Of a stretch of 64,000 nt of DNA, positions 24,038 to 37,462 are shown in pieces. Under the pieces are notes generated by a model. It was not told the origin of the DNA and did no database searches. It saw nothing but the letters and a program-made list of their open reading frames with translations. A program made the translations under genes and the position numbers. The stretch comes from Plasmodium malariae. Lineage: Eukaryota > Apicomplexa > Aconoidasida > Haemosporida > Plasmodiidae. Location: positions 1,652,001 to 1,716,000 of the forward strand of contig NC_041784.1 of NCBI RefSeq assembly GCF_900090045.1. Direction: 5' to 3'. Numbering within the stretch: position 1 is the stretch's first letter; each line of letters begins with the position of its first letter.

Positions 24038-26798
24038 CCTTTACACCTATTTTATCTTTCTCACAACCAGATAATAGTAAAGCCATAAATAAGTATAAAG
24101 TGGAGGTGGGAATACTGTGAAGGTAAGGCACATGAACAAGGAAATAAACAAATCAGACGTATCAAATTGGTTATTTGCATTTACAAAAGTTGCATATGTT
24201 TATATATACTAATATATACATATATATTAATATATATATCGCAGTACTAATACATGTTCGCGATTATAGGATGAGAAAGCGATACTGCAGTGGTATTATA
24301 TTATTTGTTTGAGGCAAAAATTATTAAATTAAAAAAAGAAAAAAGAAAAAAAAAAGGTAGAAGCAGGAGAAACTACATTTTATTTTAATAACATACCATA
24401 AATAAAACGTTTTTGTAAAAGTATTAAATTGTATTCTTATAATATTCCTTACACATAATAAAGCAACAACTGATCTTTTCTCTTTTTTCTCTTTCCTCCG
24501 GGAAACACAAATGAATGATACTTAAATAGGTGGGAAAAAAGAACGTTTTAAAAATAATCTCCTTTTTATAAAATGAGTGCAAATACATATGAATTTATAC
24601 ACATAATACTTGTAGAAAAGGTAAATTTGGGTAAATGAAAAATATTCGTAAAAAATAAAAAAAATAAAATATAAATTAATAAAATAATATAAAATTTTTT
24701 ATCTCTTTGAGTGAGAATAATTTTCCATTTTAAAAAAAAAAAAAAAGAAAGAAAGGAGCCTTTATAATGTAATATTAAAATCAAATTTTGTACAATTTGA
24801 TTGAAGTAACTTCACCTTTTATGCAGCAATACTGTTTTAACATAATTTTGTTTTGTTTTTTTTTTTTTCATAAGAAACAGTATAAAGCATTATAGTCTCT
24901 ACACAATTAGTAAAAAGTAAAAAATATGGATATTATACATTAAAAAAGAAAAAAAATATGAACACACCATTTGAAGGAAATTAAATGCTTAAAAATGGAT
25001 ATAACAAAATTAATAAAAAATAATAGAAAGAGGGAAAGAAAAAATAAGTAAGTACTAAATCAAAACAGGTGTAGCTACTAAAGTATAATTTCCAAAATAA
25101 GAATAATCACAAAAACACATAAACATAATACATGATGAATTTAAAAGCTACAAAAAGAAAATTTATGCACACGTAAACGTTATTATACCTGTATAATTTT
25201 ATTAGTAAAAACCGTTCAAACGTTATATATATATATATATATCATGTTAGGTATCGAAGGAGTACATATTTGTACATATGTATATATATATTGTGGATGT
25301 GTTATGTTTATATTTACCAGATTAACAATTCAAAGCAAACACGTGAGACGACCCACTTGGTAAAGTAACCCAAAAAATTATGATACTCATGTGTATAACA
25401 AAATGAGTAAACAACTAAAAAAATATATATTTTACTTTTATCAGCGTTATATTTTTTTTTATATTTTTGTTTTATTTGGGAATTTTATTGTACATTAACT
25501 GCAGTAGTACATTCACTTTGATGTTTTAACCTAATTTTTGCATTAAATTAAAAATTAGGCTAATAAAAAATTCCCCAAAACAATTAAAATTAACTCATTT
25601 GTTTCAAAATTAATTGGAAAAAAAAAAAAAAATGAACGAAAAAGGAAGCAGTTTTTTTAAGAGTTTTTTTTCTGCTTGACATAATAAAACAATACCTGGT
25701 TGTAAACATTATGAAAATATAGATAATATTTGATCATATACATGTACGTATTTATATACATATATATAATTATACATATATATGTGTGAGTGTTTATTTT
25801 TTTTGTTTAGTGAACGTGCTTTATTATTTAAACCTAAGTAATGGTACTTTTATATGTTCTCATATTTATGAAAAGATATACATATATATTCACGCACATT
25901 AGTGTAAATACATTTTTTATATGTTCGTAAGGGCGTATCCATGTGTATCTTTTTCGGAATGATTTCTTTCCCATTTTTTTTGAAAAGGCGAAATAAAAGC
26001 AGCACATGTTATCGTGTATATACGTACATATGTTAATAAAATAATATTAAAAACAGTTTGTATTTTGAGAAAGAATAAACCAATAAGTAAGACTCACATT
26101 CAAAGGAATTGTCATTATATATCTGTAAAGGAGTTTAAGCAAACATTTAATCGTCTTCATTTTTTGAAGTGAAATGACAGTAACATAAATAGGAGTCCAG
26201 AAAATAAACATACATATATGTATATATGTATGTATATATGTATGTATATATGTATGTATATATGTATGTATGTATATATGTATGTATATATGTATGTATG
26301 TATATATGTATGTATGTATGTATGTATATATGTATGTATATATGTATGTATATATGTATGTATATATGTATGTATGTATATATGTATATATATATGTATG
26401 TATATATGTATGTATATATGTATGTATATATGTATGTATGTGCGTGTGTTTTTATGTATGTATGTAAATAAACATGTGCATATATGCTCGTGGATGTGTG
26501 TGAGACCTTAGTCCATAGCTCCATTTTAATATTTTCCATTCCTTAAATTGGTTCAATCAAAGAAAGAGCAGTTCGCCAAATAATTTAATAGGGGTGTATA
26601 CATATTATCAAATTAAAAACGTCTGAAGCAAGCACTGATATTTTGTATTCCAATCAGATATCTGGAATTTATATCATTAGAAATGACTTTAAAAATAACA
26701 ATGAAAATATTGAACAGTTATTTTATTTCTCTTAGCTTTCTTTGAATTTTCTTTTTGAAAGAAATTAAACTTTTGCAATAATAAGCAAGTACAGAAAA
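24038..26798. other. Divergent intergenic region with TATG satellite
   Basis: 2.8 kb between SDHA (minus) and the HEAT-repeat gene (plus), presumably both promoters. Contains A-rich tracts, TATATG repeats and a ~250-bp TATG satellite (26211-26464). No supported gene; ORFs here encode Tyr/Ile/Met repeats. Confidence 0.55.
26211..26464. repeat. TATATG/TATG microsatellite, about 250 bp
   Basis: Nearly pure tandem array of tatg and tatatatg units. Open in several frames on both strands (for example 26147-26539 minus, [10 protein letters not shown] peptides) purely because of its composition. Confidence 0.9.
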
Positions 26799-29700
26799 AT
26801 GGTAAATCAAAATAATGGAATTTTTTCAAAGTTAACAGGTAATACTATTTATGTTTTTTTAGTAATAAAAAAAAGATAAATGAAAAATGAAAAAAAAAAA
26901 GAAAAAAAAGAATTTTATGATAAGAGGAACTAGACATGGACAGAATTTATAAAAATACATAACAACATATGAGAAATACATCTAGAAAACGTCGTTTTCC
27001 ATACGTTTATCGATATATTTACACGTATATGTATGTATGTACGTATGTGCGTGATATCTTTTAAAAATTAAACATATAAGTTTCATTTTATCTATTAAAA
27101 GTTAATTATTTTGACATAATGTTAATGTATGTATGCACGTGCATGTATAAAAAAAAAAAAAATTTCTTTTTGCCTTTGCGTATGGGCTTGATTTTTTCTC
27201 AGGTCTGACATTTACCCTCTTTAAACTGAATATAGAAAACATTAATGAAGAAATTGATGAAAATATAAGTCCACTAGAGAAGGCAGTTTTGTTTGGTAGC
27301 AGTAATTTAAAATGCCGAAAGATAATATTTATGAAAGATTTAATGAAATTACTAAATAATATAAATTACGAGAATTTTAAGAAATATATTTACCCATTAA
27401 TAGTAAAATTAAGTGATGATAATAACATAGAAATAAAAAATGAAATATGTAATAAAATAGGAGACTTATGTGCATACCTTTTACAAAATAATAATGACAG
27501 TGATGGTTGTGAAGACATAATAAAATTGATATTTCCAATTCTTGATAAATTTATAAAAAGTTATGATAATAAAAGTATCATAGGAAATGTAATGAAATCG
27601 TTATTAATATTATCTACTCATATTAATTCAAAATATAGAAAGAATATTATATTCCCATTTATATTATCTCTTATAACAAATGAAGAGTATAAAGCAATTG
27701 GTTTTATTTTATTAATTAAGATATGTCATATATTTGAGAGAGACATAATATTCAGTTTTTTAATTCCATATACTGAATATTTTTTTAAGAAAAAAGATGA
27801 AGAAATTAAAATATACACCTCTTCTTATTTTTATAATATTTGTAAAATGTTAAAAGAAGAAGATTTATCAAGAATTTTTCTTATTTTTAAAAATATGTGT
27901 AATGATGAAAATGATATAATTAAAATAATAAATATTTATAATTGTGCTCATATCTCTTCTTTATATTCGAAAACGTTATTTTTTAATTTCTTTGTACCAT
28001 TGTTTAATAATTTTTTAAGAAATGGAAATTTGTATATTTTTTATTATTCCTTAATAAACTTACTATTTTTTATATGCATTTTTGAGGATATTAATTTAAT
28101 ACACCCGTTTTATGTCCACAAAATTATTTTCTTTTTTAACAATGTTTTCTCGTCTCATCTGTTTACATTAAATTACTTAAACGAAACGGCAAAAAAAAAG
28201 AACAATTATTTTTTTCTGAATATAACAAAGGATGAAAATACCTACATAGAAGGGGCAGAAACAAACGAAGGTATAGAAAAAGATATAGTAGCACCAATTG
28301 AAGATGTTAATCAAGAAGGGTTTGAAGTTGATAAAAATAACATAGATCGTACGACTATTTCTGAATCCCTTATTGGTCTTGCTAATCTCGTTTCAAAACC
28401 ATCAAGAGAATTTCACCCTTCCTTTCGTTCTATAAAGGAAGACATTGCATATACAAAAGAGGATAAGGAAGGGCTAATAGTGGACGAATTGATAAATATG
28501 AACATAATGAGAATAGAAAAAGAAGTACGGAGTAGTAGTTGTAGTACTACTACTAATGAAAATCATTCTGTTGTACCACAAAAAGGGGAAAAAAGATGTT
28601 CGAGTATAAATGATAATTTATTGGAAAGGGAAGATATAATAATAGAGGGTGATTTATTGATTAAAAGAAATTATGAAATTAACAATTTGCACGAACATTT
28701 ACAGGATGAGAATAAAAGTGAAGAAGCAAATGTAAAACTAAATGGGAAAATTACGACACAGTCGAATGGATTAAATCATGATATGATAACTTGTAACTCC
28801 AGTATTAAAGAGGAAAGAAGCAAAAGTTCTGGGGAAATAGCGACGGAGGAAAATGCCCTTATATACCCATCTAAAAGTGAAGGTGAAGGTGTAGCGGTAG
28901 TGACCAGTGAGGGGTGCTTTGAGATAAAGGAAGGGGATGTAAAAGTGATGGATAGAGTAGAAATAATGAAGAAGGCAAAAGGGGAAACATACGTGAAAGG
29001 GGAAGAAAATGAGAAAGAAAAGGATGTTCATTATTCATCTTCATCGGGTAATGAACCAAATAGTTCTTCGAGTATATTAATTGAAGGTGCAGGTGACATA
29101 TGTATAGAACACAATGAATATAATATAATAAATGGATATTATGAAAAACCTCAAGAAGTATTGGAAGAAAAGGATATAAATAATAATGGAATTATTAAGA
29201 TTAATGAAAAAGTGGAAGAGGGGGGAACATTATTAATTCCCTCTTCATCTGCATTGTTAGAGACGTCTTACTCAACTTCTATGCTTCCGTCAATTTCAGC
29301 ATCATCAAACGGTATGTTGTCGTCTTCGTCAATTTTTTTCAATAATAATTTAATCAATGATCTTATAATTAATAATACTCATTTTTGTGTAAGCATAAGT
29401 CAATTTTTTCAAATACACGGCAATGACGACCGTTACGGAAGAATTGATAATTATCACTCGGTAAAAAGAGTAGAAACCGAGGAAGAGGAACAGAAAGAAG
29501 AAAAGAAAGGTGTGGATGGAAAAAATGTTGGATACATGGAGGGGGAAAGTAGGAGAAACGAATTTGTTCATTTAAATGAAAATGACTTAACTGATATAGA
29601 TAACACATTTAACCATGACAAAACAATCGATATAAATTTAATAAAAGGATGTTATTATAACGAGTTGGAGTTAATTAAAAGCAGTATGATATATGGTAAA

Positions 29701-32606
29701 ATTTTTTTAAAAAAAAAGAAAGAGGAGAATAAAAATAAAAAGGGAAATAATGATCCTATTAACTATGATAATAATGATGATGACAATGATATATACAACA
29801 TTGGAGCCATTGATTTTGATTCCATAAAAAAAAAATTTTTTTTTGACACGCCAAATAATATTATTGTCTCACATAATATAAATGCAGTATATATTTCAGC
29901 ACTACATATACCCATGTTAATTTTAATCTTTAGAGAATATTTCTTTAGATTCTTTTCGCATGTTTTTTTTTTCATATGTACATACCCGTATTATTTTATA
30001 AGGAAAATTATAGCATCCTTATTTTATGATATTTTACATAATTTATTCGACGCAAAATTTTTAAAAATTAATGTTGAAAAGTTAAATAAGGAACAAGAAA
30101 AATTGAACAACCTTATACGAAAGGAAGATAATAGAATGAGAAGAGGAAAAAATACTAGTAGTCTCCATTTATCACATTCCATAAAAGCAGAAAATAAAAA
30201 ATACAGAAATGATTTTAAAAATGTACAAAGAAATGAATACACAGAAATAATGCACACATTTAACAATGATTATGCGACTTATTATAGTATGAAACGAATA
30301 CAAAATATTAAATTAGTAGAAGACGAGTTGAACAATGAATGTAAGGAGAATGCATATACAGACAACATTAGGGGAGATAAAGTTGTAGTTCGTTTGAGAA
30401 GCGCTTCGACTAATGTGAAGAGCAGATCGAACCGGTTAACCGAGAGAAAGAAAGAGAAGAACAATTGTAATGACACATATAAGCAGGAAAAAGAAACGAG
30501 CAAAAGGGGGAAAAAAGAGAGTATAGAAATTGTGAGGGAAATTAAGAGAAAGGATATTGGGAAAGATAATAGGGAAAATAATGAGAAAGATAGTAAGGAA
30601 AATAATGGGGAAGATAGTAAGGAAAATAATGAGGAAGACAATAGGGAAGACAATAGGGAAGACAATGGGAAAGACAATGGGGAAGACAGTGGGGAAGACA
30701 ATGGGGAAGATAATAGGGAAGATAATAGGGAAGACAATGGGAAAGACAATGGGGAAGACAGTGGGGAAGACAATGGGGAAGATAATAGGGAAGATAATAG
30801 GGAAGATAATTGGACAGACAAGCGCAATATAAATTCGGAGAAAAATGGAACAAATCAAAATAAAGAAAAAACAGATAAATTTGAAAATTCAGAAAGTTAT
30901 AATAAGATAATAAAAAGAATACAAAAGCAAATCAATGCAAATTTATATGAAAGCGATTTTTTTATAAATGAGGAAAATGAAAATTTTTTCTTTTATAAAA
31001 AATTTCTTAATAAATATGAAAATGTTTATATAAAATTTATAGAGAAATTTAAAAAGTATTACACGAATGATTCATTATTATTTTTTTTCCACTTTTTTAT
31101 TTACTATTTTTTAAGAGATTCAAATGTATTAGTTAAAAAAGCGATTTTAAAAAATTATGATAAAATTATATCTTTCTTTCCTTGTTCAATACAAAAAATA
31201 CTTATGTCTTATTTGTTTCATGTTTTAGAATTTAAGACGCTAAATTATTCGTTACGCAGAAAAGTTTCAAAAATTATTTTTAGGATAGTATCAAAAACTG
31301 ATGATGCCAGGTTAGTTAGGAATTGTCTTTTTCCCATATTTCTTAGGTACCATTGATTTTAAATATTCCCTTCTATCGCATCGTTCTGAATGGGAGTATG
31401 GTCATAAGTATATGTATGTGCATTTAAGTGTACTCTTAGATGTAACATGTTCGCGTAAATACTTACTCATTTTATGCAGATATATGTTTCTACGTAAGCA
31501 TGTATATAAATATATATATTTGTACGCATACGTGTATATATATACACCGTTTTTCCCATTTTTCAGGTTATGCAAAGATGAAGTTGCAGCTATTCGCTTA
31601 TACACCTCAAGCTATTTTTACCTGTTCTTAATAAAGGGGTGCCCCCGTCTATAGTATTGCAAAAAAAAGAAAAAAAAGTTTAAGAAAAAAAAAATTTATT
31701 TTTTAATTATATTGTTACAATACTTTTAACAAAAAAAGAAGTAAAATATAGATTATTTATAACAATTTAATAAAACTTATAATTCACTTTTTCTTATTTT
31801 TTTTTAAAAGCAATTTTTTTAAGGGGAATGGAGAGTTATTACCAGTAGAAGAATACAAAAAAGGTTCATACAATGAAAAAAAAGAATGAACTTACAAAGT
31901 TGAAAGTATTGAAAATGATATATTATTACTTCTCCCTTTTTTTTTTCGTAAATATACAGATATAGTAGTAACAAATGAAAACAATTACAAACTACAGAGT
32001 CGTTCCTTCACGGGTGGAGACGAAGTGTCTTTAATAAAAACAGTTATAATCACATTTGCAAAGTAAAAAGAAAAAAATAAAATATAATAATAACATATTC
32101 AATCAATAAAATATCAAGTTTAAAAAAGGATAGAATTTAAAACATTTGGATTGTTCTAACAACATTTATTAATTTTGTTTTTACATTTTCAGGAGTAATC
32201 ATTTTTATGATAGGCAAATTTTTATAAATATGTGTGATAAAATAATACAGTAATAATAGCGAAATTATAAGAAAATTTATTTGTAAATATGTTACTTAAA
32301 ATGAATATTACCTGCTCCGTTTTATTATAACTTTAACACATAAACGTGTATATTATGTTAATTTTGGTCAATAAAGTAATAATGTGTTATTGTTTTATAT
32401 ATTTATTCATTTTATTTTTATTTTTTTTTTTTTCTCCCCCCTTTTCAGTGAATGCCCTAAGAATTTATTTTTGCTGTACTTTTTAAAACCATTTGTAATC
32501 TTATCAGATGATAAAATTAAAGTTGTTAGAATTACTTGGGAGACATGCGTACTTTCGCAATTTAAAAAAAAGAGGCAGCTTTCGAATGTTTCGAATGTAA
32601 GTGCTG

Positions 32607-32660
<54 letters not shown>

Positions 32661-32916
32661 TGTATGCGTGTCTGTGGTTATTTATTCATATGTACAAGTA
32701 TTTTATGTGTACCCGTAAATACTTATGTGTTAGAATAGTTACGTAGCGAGATACTTATTCCCCTTTTTTTATTTTATTTTTTAGGTTTTTGAAAAATTAA
32801 ATGAGGTGTATGAGAAATATGGAAAGGCAGCCGTAAGCAAATGTAACTTAGCTGATCTTAGTAGCTCGAATAATGCGTCTATTAAAACATTTGATTTACA
32901 TGATTTGGATGATTAA
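26799..32916 (+). CDS. HEAT-repeat protein similar to PP2A/PP4 regulatory subunits (8 exons)
   Basis: Likely alpha-solenoid scaffold. Exons deduced: 26799-26838, 27203-31346, 31567-31653 (or 31638), 31811-31863, 31960-32062, 32193-32249, 32449-32596 and 32785-32916. Phases agree throughout, giving about 1587 residues. The N-terminal ~330 residues are helical repeats (NYENFKKYIYPLIVKLSDDNNIEIKNEICNKI and following). A ~850-residue acidic, Glu/Asn-rich insertion follows, including an N-x-E-D tandem repeat. The C-terminal repeats read YFLRDSNVLVKKAIL, IFLRLCKDEVAAIRL and FVILSDDKIKVVRITWE, close to the PP2A-A/PPP4R1 pattern (P-x-x-x-x-L-x-x-D-x-x-x-x-V-R). Human PPP4R1 also has terminal HEAT repeats split by a low-complexity centre. 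Exon 3's donor is ambiguous (gtattg preferred over gtgccc). The phosphatase partner is inference. Confidence 0.78.
30640..30783. repeat. 72-bp tandem duplication of 12-bp coding units (N-x-E-D)
   Basis: Two near-identical 72-bp blocks (30640-30711 and 30712-30783), each six 12-bp units, followed by a partial third. They encode repeated NRED/NGKD/NGED/SGED tetrapeptides inside the acidic insertion of the HEAT-repeat protein. They differ mainly at synonymous gac/gat positions. The minus strand is open in more than one frame as a by-product. Confidence 0.88.
32609..32654. repeat. (TA)n microsatellite within an intron
   Basis: Uninterrupted TA dinucleotides in intron 7 of the HEAT-repeat gene, followed by TATG repeats. 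Confidence 0.85.
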
Positions 32917-33822
32917 CTTTATTTTTTAAAGTTTTACATGGGATTCCTAGTATGGACATATATACATGTATGTGTACATATGTAAGTATGTATTTTCCAT
33001 GTAAAGAAGTGTACACAGAATAAGACCTCATGCCATTTTTTATTTTTTAATTTTTTCTAAATGTTTGTACATGTGTTACTAATGTTAGCTTTCCCCTAAT
33101 GCAGAACATTTGTTATTGTATAATCTACATAGGATATTCTATCATTTCTTGTTTGATTTTACATAAAATAAGATTTCAGAATAAAAGAAAACAAAAATGT
33201 GCTAACCCTAATTTTATATTTACTTATGCACATATTTTAACATTCTCTTATGCTTAGGATGTTTTTAAAGAATTATAAAATGTGTTACATTATTTGTGAA
33301 TCATCATATTTATTTATTTTTATTTTTTTTTTTTTTGTTTCATTTTTTTACCCTATTTTTAATTTTCTTTCACGTCCTTTCACCTCGTTGCAATTCTTTT
33401 CATTTCAGCTTTGTTTTAGTTACGTCAAACGCTTAATGTATTTATTTAAACGAAACATCAAATAATTTTAAATGTTGAATAAATTGTTTTGTCTAAAATA
33501 AAAGTAACAACTTATTAGAAATGTATTTACAACTGAGGAATAATAAACTGGGTGTATAATATGGAAAAATGACAATAAATCAAAAGACGCAAAATGTTCC
33601 TTGTGCGCTATTTTTAACTAATGTATTTTTAAATTATATCGAATACTTCTATTAATAGCACCTTTGTATATTATCCGAGGTAAGATGGGAAGAAGTTTCA
33701 CAAGACAGGATATAATGGTATAATATGGGAAAGAAATTACATATGCATATGTACATGCACATGTGTATATGTACATGTTTACACTTGAGCGAATTTCCTT
33801 GGCGCGTAAGACACGCAAAGCT
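32917..33822. other. Convergent 3' intergenic region
   Basis: T-rich sequence between the HEAT-repeat gene and the minus-strand IF-3-like gene. The ORF at 33250-33465 is Phe-rich and comes from T tracts. Nothing supported. Confidence 0.55.
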
Positions 33823-34761
33823 TTACTTAGGATAGGCTTTTATTAGAATAATATTGTTACTGTTTTGGATATGCCTGAATATTTCGTCTACTTTTGAAAT
33901 TTTTTTTATGTGATTTAATATCAAGTTTATTTTGAAGTATATATGTAAAGAGTACTTGGTGTCTTTTAATTTTTGCGATTCTGTAAATTTTGTAATTTTA
34001 TTACTTGTTTGAAAATTTGAAAAATTTCTATGCTTTTTTTTGTTCTCATCTTCCCTATACTTATTTTTTTTGTTAAGTTTTTTTCTAATAGTGGCATCAC
34101 TGTTATAAATTAAGAGAATGTCGACTGGGCTACCATTTAATAAAAACTTTTTTATTTTATTAATTTTTCTATCCATATCAAACATTTCACAATTATAATA
34201 TATTTGAATTTTTTTTGTTTTAACCGATGGATCTATGTTATAATAAGGATAATTCTTTTTGTAAATAATTGAGTTTATACTTCCTTCTTTGTTCATTATA
34301 TTGCATACTTTATCTACTTCAATACATGTAGGCACTATCCTTTCCTTAACCCTCGATTTGATATCTTCTAAAGTCATTTCATCGTTTTTACCCTTACTAG
34401 ACCTCACTTCTTCCCCTTTGAGTATTCCCGATTTGTTTGTTTCCTTTTTTGTTATTCCCGATTGTTTTATAATGTGTTCCTGTTCCTGTTCCTGCCTCTG
34501 CTGATGTTGTTGTACCTCTTTCGGTTCAACCCTTTCAATGGATTTATACGCAGTTACCTCCTTTTTAGGAACCCTCTCATACGTATTATTACTCACATAT
34601 CGCACATATTTATTTTCTAAAAAAATATATAAGGCCTGTTTTGTTATATGATAATACACGCATCTCTCATAATTAATTTTTCCTAAACCGTGTAATTTCG
34701 TTCTCAAATAATATTCCTTTATAAAAAAAGACTTACTTATAAAATATGAATAAAACAACAT
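33823..34761 (-). CDS. Putative organellar translation initiation factor IF-3-like protein
   Basis: 312 residues, single exon. The N-terminal ~65 residues are rich in Tyr/Lys/Phe with few acids, compatible with an organelle leader. A charged linker with Gln/Glu runs follows (QQHQQRQEQEQE). The final ~120 residues match the layout of the IF-3 C-terminal domain: KTKKIQIYYNCEMFDMDRKINKIKKFLLNGSPVDILLIYN fits the pattern K-x-I-x-hhx-hx-x-H/D-D-x-x-x-K-hx-x-hx-x-FL-x-x-G-x-x-V-x-hx-h. After a basic insertion comes INLILNHIKKISKVDEI. Sequence identity to known IF-3 is low and the N-terminal IF-3 domain is not obvious. The assignment is a structural-pattern inference; an unknown Plasmodium protein remains possible. 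Confidence 0.6.
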   Translation of the reverse strand: MLFYSYFISKSFFIKEYYLRTKLHGLGKINYERCVYYHITKQALYIFLENKYVRYVSNNTYERVPKKEVTAYKSIERVEPKEVQQHQQRQEQEQEHIIKQSGITKKETNKSGILKGEEVRSSKGKNDEMTLEDIKSRVKERIVPTCIEVDKVCNIMNKEGSINSIIYKKNYPYYNIDPSVKTKKIQIYYNCEMFDMDRKINKIKKFLLNGSPVDILLIYNSDATIRKKLNKKNKYREDENKKKHRNFSNFQTSNKITKFTESQKLKDTKYSLHIYFKINLILNHIKKISKVDEIFRHIQNSNNIILIKAYPK

Positions 34762-35111
34762 GCAGAAAAAATGTGTAACTGATTCTTGTATTATTATTAG
34801 GAAATAAAATAATTTTTTTTTTATTTAGCAAAAGTTTATTCATATTATTTTTTATAAACAAAAAAAAAAAAAAAAAAAAAAAATTTAATTGTTTACATAC
34901 CTTTTTACCATTTATTAAAAATTATTATATCCTTAATTAGATAAAATGTAAAGAATTCATGTTTAAAAATGAATTCTCACGTAGCTGTATTCCCGTAAAG
35001 AAAAAAATTATAATTTCCTTTAAACATAGGAAAGAAGAAAGAACAAAAAAAATATACTTCAACAAATTTTGCACATATAGTCAATAATAATACGTATATG
35101 ATAGTAGTAAC

Positions 35112-35142
<31 letters not shown>

Positions 35143-35919
35143 AACGAAATGTAACGAAAGGAAAGGAATTTGTTTTATGCATTATGCCACTGTTTATGCT
35201 GTTTCATTTTTAAAGCAAAAATATAAGTTTTGTAAATTTATATAATGGCAAAATTGTAAGATCGTGATAAAAAAAAGGAAAACAGGGACAAAAAAAAAAA
35301 AAAAATAAGCAAAATACATAAAATATATGATATACATGATATACATGAATTACATGAAATATATGAAATGCATGATATACGAGAAATGCATGAAATAATT
35401 CCCCAATTAATCGTTAGACTGAACTAGGATAATCATAATTACACAATAGCACAGTAACAAAGTCAGAGAACTAAGAATATACTATATAGCGCAGTGAAAT
35501 GCATTAAGCATAAATATATTACATCAATAAAAAGCACACTATATAACATAATACAGGATTAACTCTAATAATTGTTAACAATTTCGAAAATATTATGTCC
35601 AATGAATGAGAACAATAATGTATTAATAAAAATGAATTTTATTGTTCGCGTAAAAACGCATGTTTAGTGTGTGTAATTTCAACTTTTTTGCAAAAAAAAA
35701 AAATTATGAACAATTTACGAAGCTAATAAAGAAGAGTAAAAAAAAAAAGAAGAGTGAAGAATTTGAAGTGTGTGTGGGGAGAAAAATTAATGACATCTTA
35801 GGATACGCAATATATATATTTATTTATATATATGTGTGTATATGCGCATATATGTAAATATCTATCAGAGTACCTATTTTACAGGGAAAGAGTGCGGCAT
35901 ATATATATATATATATAAA
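34762..35919. other. Divergent intergenic region
   Basis: Two long poly(A) runs (34859-34883 and 35110-35141) and an ATACATGAAAT-type degenerate repeat (35313-35396). The ORF at 35660 is Lys-rich and runs into the 5' side of the ARL1 gene; not supported. Confidence 0.55.
35313..35396. repeat. Degenerate ~10-bp tandem repeat
   Basis: About eight imperfect copies of atacatgaaat/atgcatgaaat. Non-coding. Confidence 0.65.
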
Positions 35920-36456
35920 ATGGGAATATTATTTTCCTCAGTATTTTCTCGTTTATTTTCGAATAAAGAAATAAGGATATTAATATTAGGTTTAGATAAT
36001 GCTGGTAAAACAACTATATTGAATAGATTACAATTAGGTGAAATTGTTCAGACAATACCTACAATTGGTTTTAATGTAGAAACAGTAAATTACAAAAATT
36101 TAAAATTACAAGTATGGGATTTGGGAGGACAGTCATCTATTAGACCTTACTGGAGGTGTTACTATAAAAATACAAATGCAATTATTTATGTTATTGATAG
36201 TTCAGATGGTGAAAGATTAATTAGTACCAAATATGAAATTAATATGATATTAAAGGAACCTGATTTAGAAGGAGTTTTATTAGTTATTTTTGCTAATAAA
36301 CAAGATGTAAAAGATTGTCTTTCCATTTCTCAAATATCAAAAGATTTAAATTTGACATCAATAAGAGATAGGCAATGGGCCATCTTTAGTACAAGCGCTA
36401 CTAAAAATCTGGGTATTACAGAGGCCCTAGATTGGATGGTAAACAATATGAAATAA
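35920..36456 (+). CDS. ARL1: ADP-ribosylation factor-like GTPase ARL1
   Basis: Small GTPase; ARL1 recruits golgins to trans-Golgi membranes when GTP-bound and N-myristoylated. 178 residues, single exon. MGILFSSVF provides Gly2 for myristoylation. The P-loop GLDNAGKT spans residues 24-31. Switch I contains [10 protein letters not shown]. The switch II/G3 motif is WDLGGQ (66-71), followed by [11 protein letters not shown], the ARL1-type signature. G4 is NKQD and G5 is TSATKN. The start at 35920 is chosen over the in-frame Met at 35836 because the latter adds a TA-microsatellite peptide and would block myristoylation. P. falciparum has an ARF-type gene at the matching position (from memory). Confidence 0.95.
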   Translation: MGILFSSVFSRLFSNKEIRILILGLDNAGKTTILNRLQLGEIVQTIPTIGFNVETVNYKNLKLQVWDLGGQSSIRPYWRCYYKNTNAIIYVIDSSDGERLISTKYEINMILKEPDLEGVLLVIFANKQDVKDCLSISQISKDLNLTSIRDRQWAIFSTSATKNLGITEALDWMVNNMK

Positions 36457-37462
36457 TTTTTTTTGAAAAAAAAGAAAAAAACATAATTGTTGAAGAGATT
36501 TACGAGCAAACATAAATCAAAGAGATGTAATAACCAATTATGCGCACACAAATAAATATACACATTTTGTATGCATTTAGTCAAATTTGAATTTGTATTT
36601 ATCAATATATTATTTTGAATTTTTAAATCACTAATCATATGTATTAGTAAAAACGTATACATACATTTAATATATTTTATCAACATTTGTTATATGGGAT
36701 AAACATTATATATACATATATATATTTGTGCATATTTTTATTCACAATTTATGTTTCTCATAAACTTTTCAATACTTTTATTCAACATTCATGTATATAT
36801 ATACATCTAAGCATATTATATGTATACAAACTCAATATATACATGCATATTCATTTTTATTTATTTTTTTCTTTTTTTTGTCGATTCCTTGTTTTAATTT
36901 ATATTATCCAATTATTTTACAATATTTTATTTGTTTTTGCATTTCTATATTTCTGAATGTTATATTTATTATATAAAGAAAACTTTAAAACAATTTAAAA
37001 TATGTAAAATTAATACATTTTTTTCATTAAATTTTTAACCACCTCAAAAATAATTGTATTACATTTGTTTCATATTAAATAATTTCATGTTATAATAACA
37101 CATATTAATGAATATGAAGCAGTGCTGTTTTGTATGAATATTTTTCACATTCGTTAATAAGGGAGTATTATTGCTCTTTCGTCGTTAGTCCTCATTTTTC
37201 CTTTTTCGTCTATCTTCTTTCTTGTTTGTTTGCATACTTTTTTGTTTGTTACTTTGTTTTTGTTTTTTTCTTTTTTTTTTTTGTGCTTCTTCGTTAATAT
37301 ACAAGTAACATCATGAAAACAAACCGACTAAGGCCTGCCTTTTTACCACGAAGTGCAAGATAGTAATATTACACACTGTGAAATAATTATAGAATTATTG
37401 GAAATAAGTATAGTTACTGATAAAAATGCATTGTAATTAAATATGAAAATTTTCTTTTCAAT
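36457..37462. other. Intergenic region
   Basis: T-rich and TATACA-rich. Near the right end, a 13-codon open stretch from ATG at 37313 (MKTNRLRPAFLPR) precedes gtgcaag and could be the first exon of the next gene, but its phase does not fit the next exon. Nothing else supported. Confidence 0.5.

Noticed and set aside
26147..26539. Multiple Tyr/Ile/Met-repeat ORFs on both strands
   Set aside because: Translation of a TATG microsatellite; no start context or complexity.
30282..30858. Three overlapping minus-strand ORFs with LSSLLSSPLSS or FPIVFPIVF repeats
   Set aside because: They are the reverse complement of the N-x-E-D coding repeat in the HEAT-repeat gene.
35836..35919. Upstream in-frame Met for ARL1
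   Set aside because: Would bury the Gly2 myristoylation site behind a TA-tract peptide.
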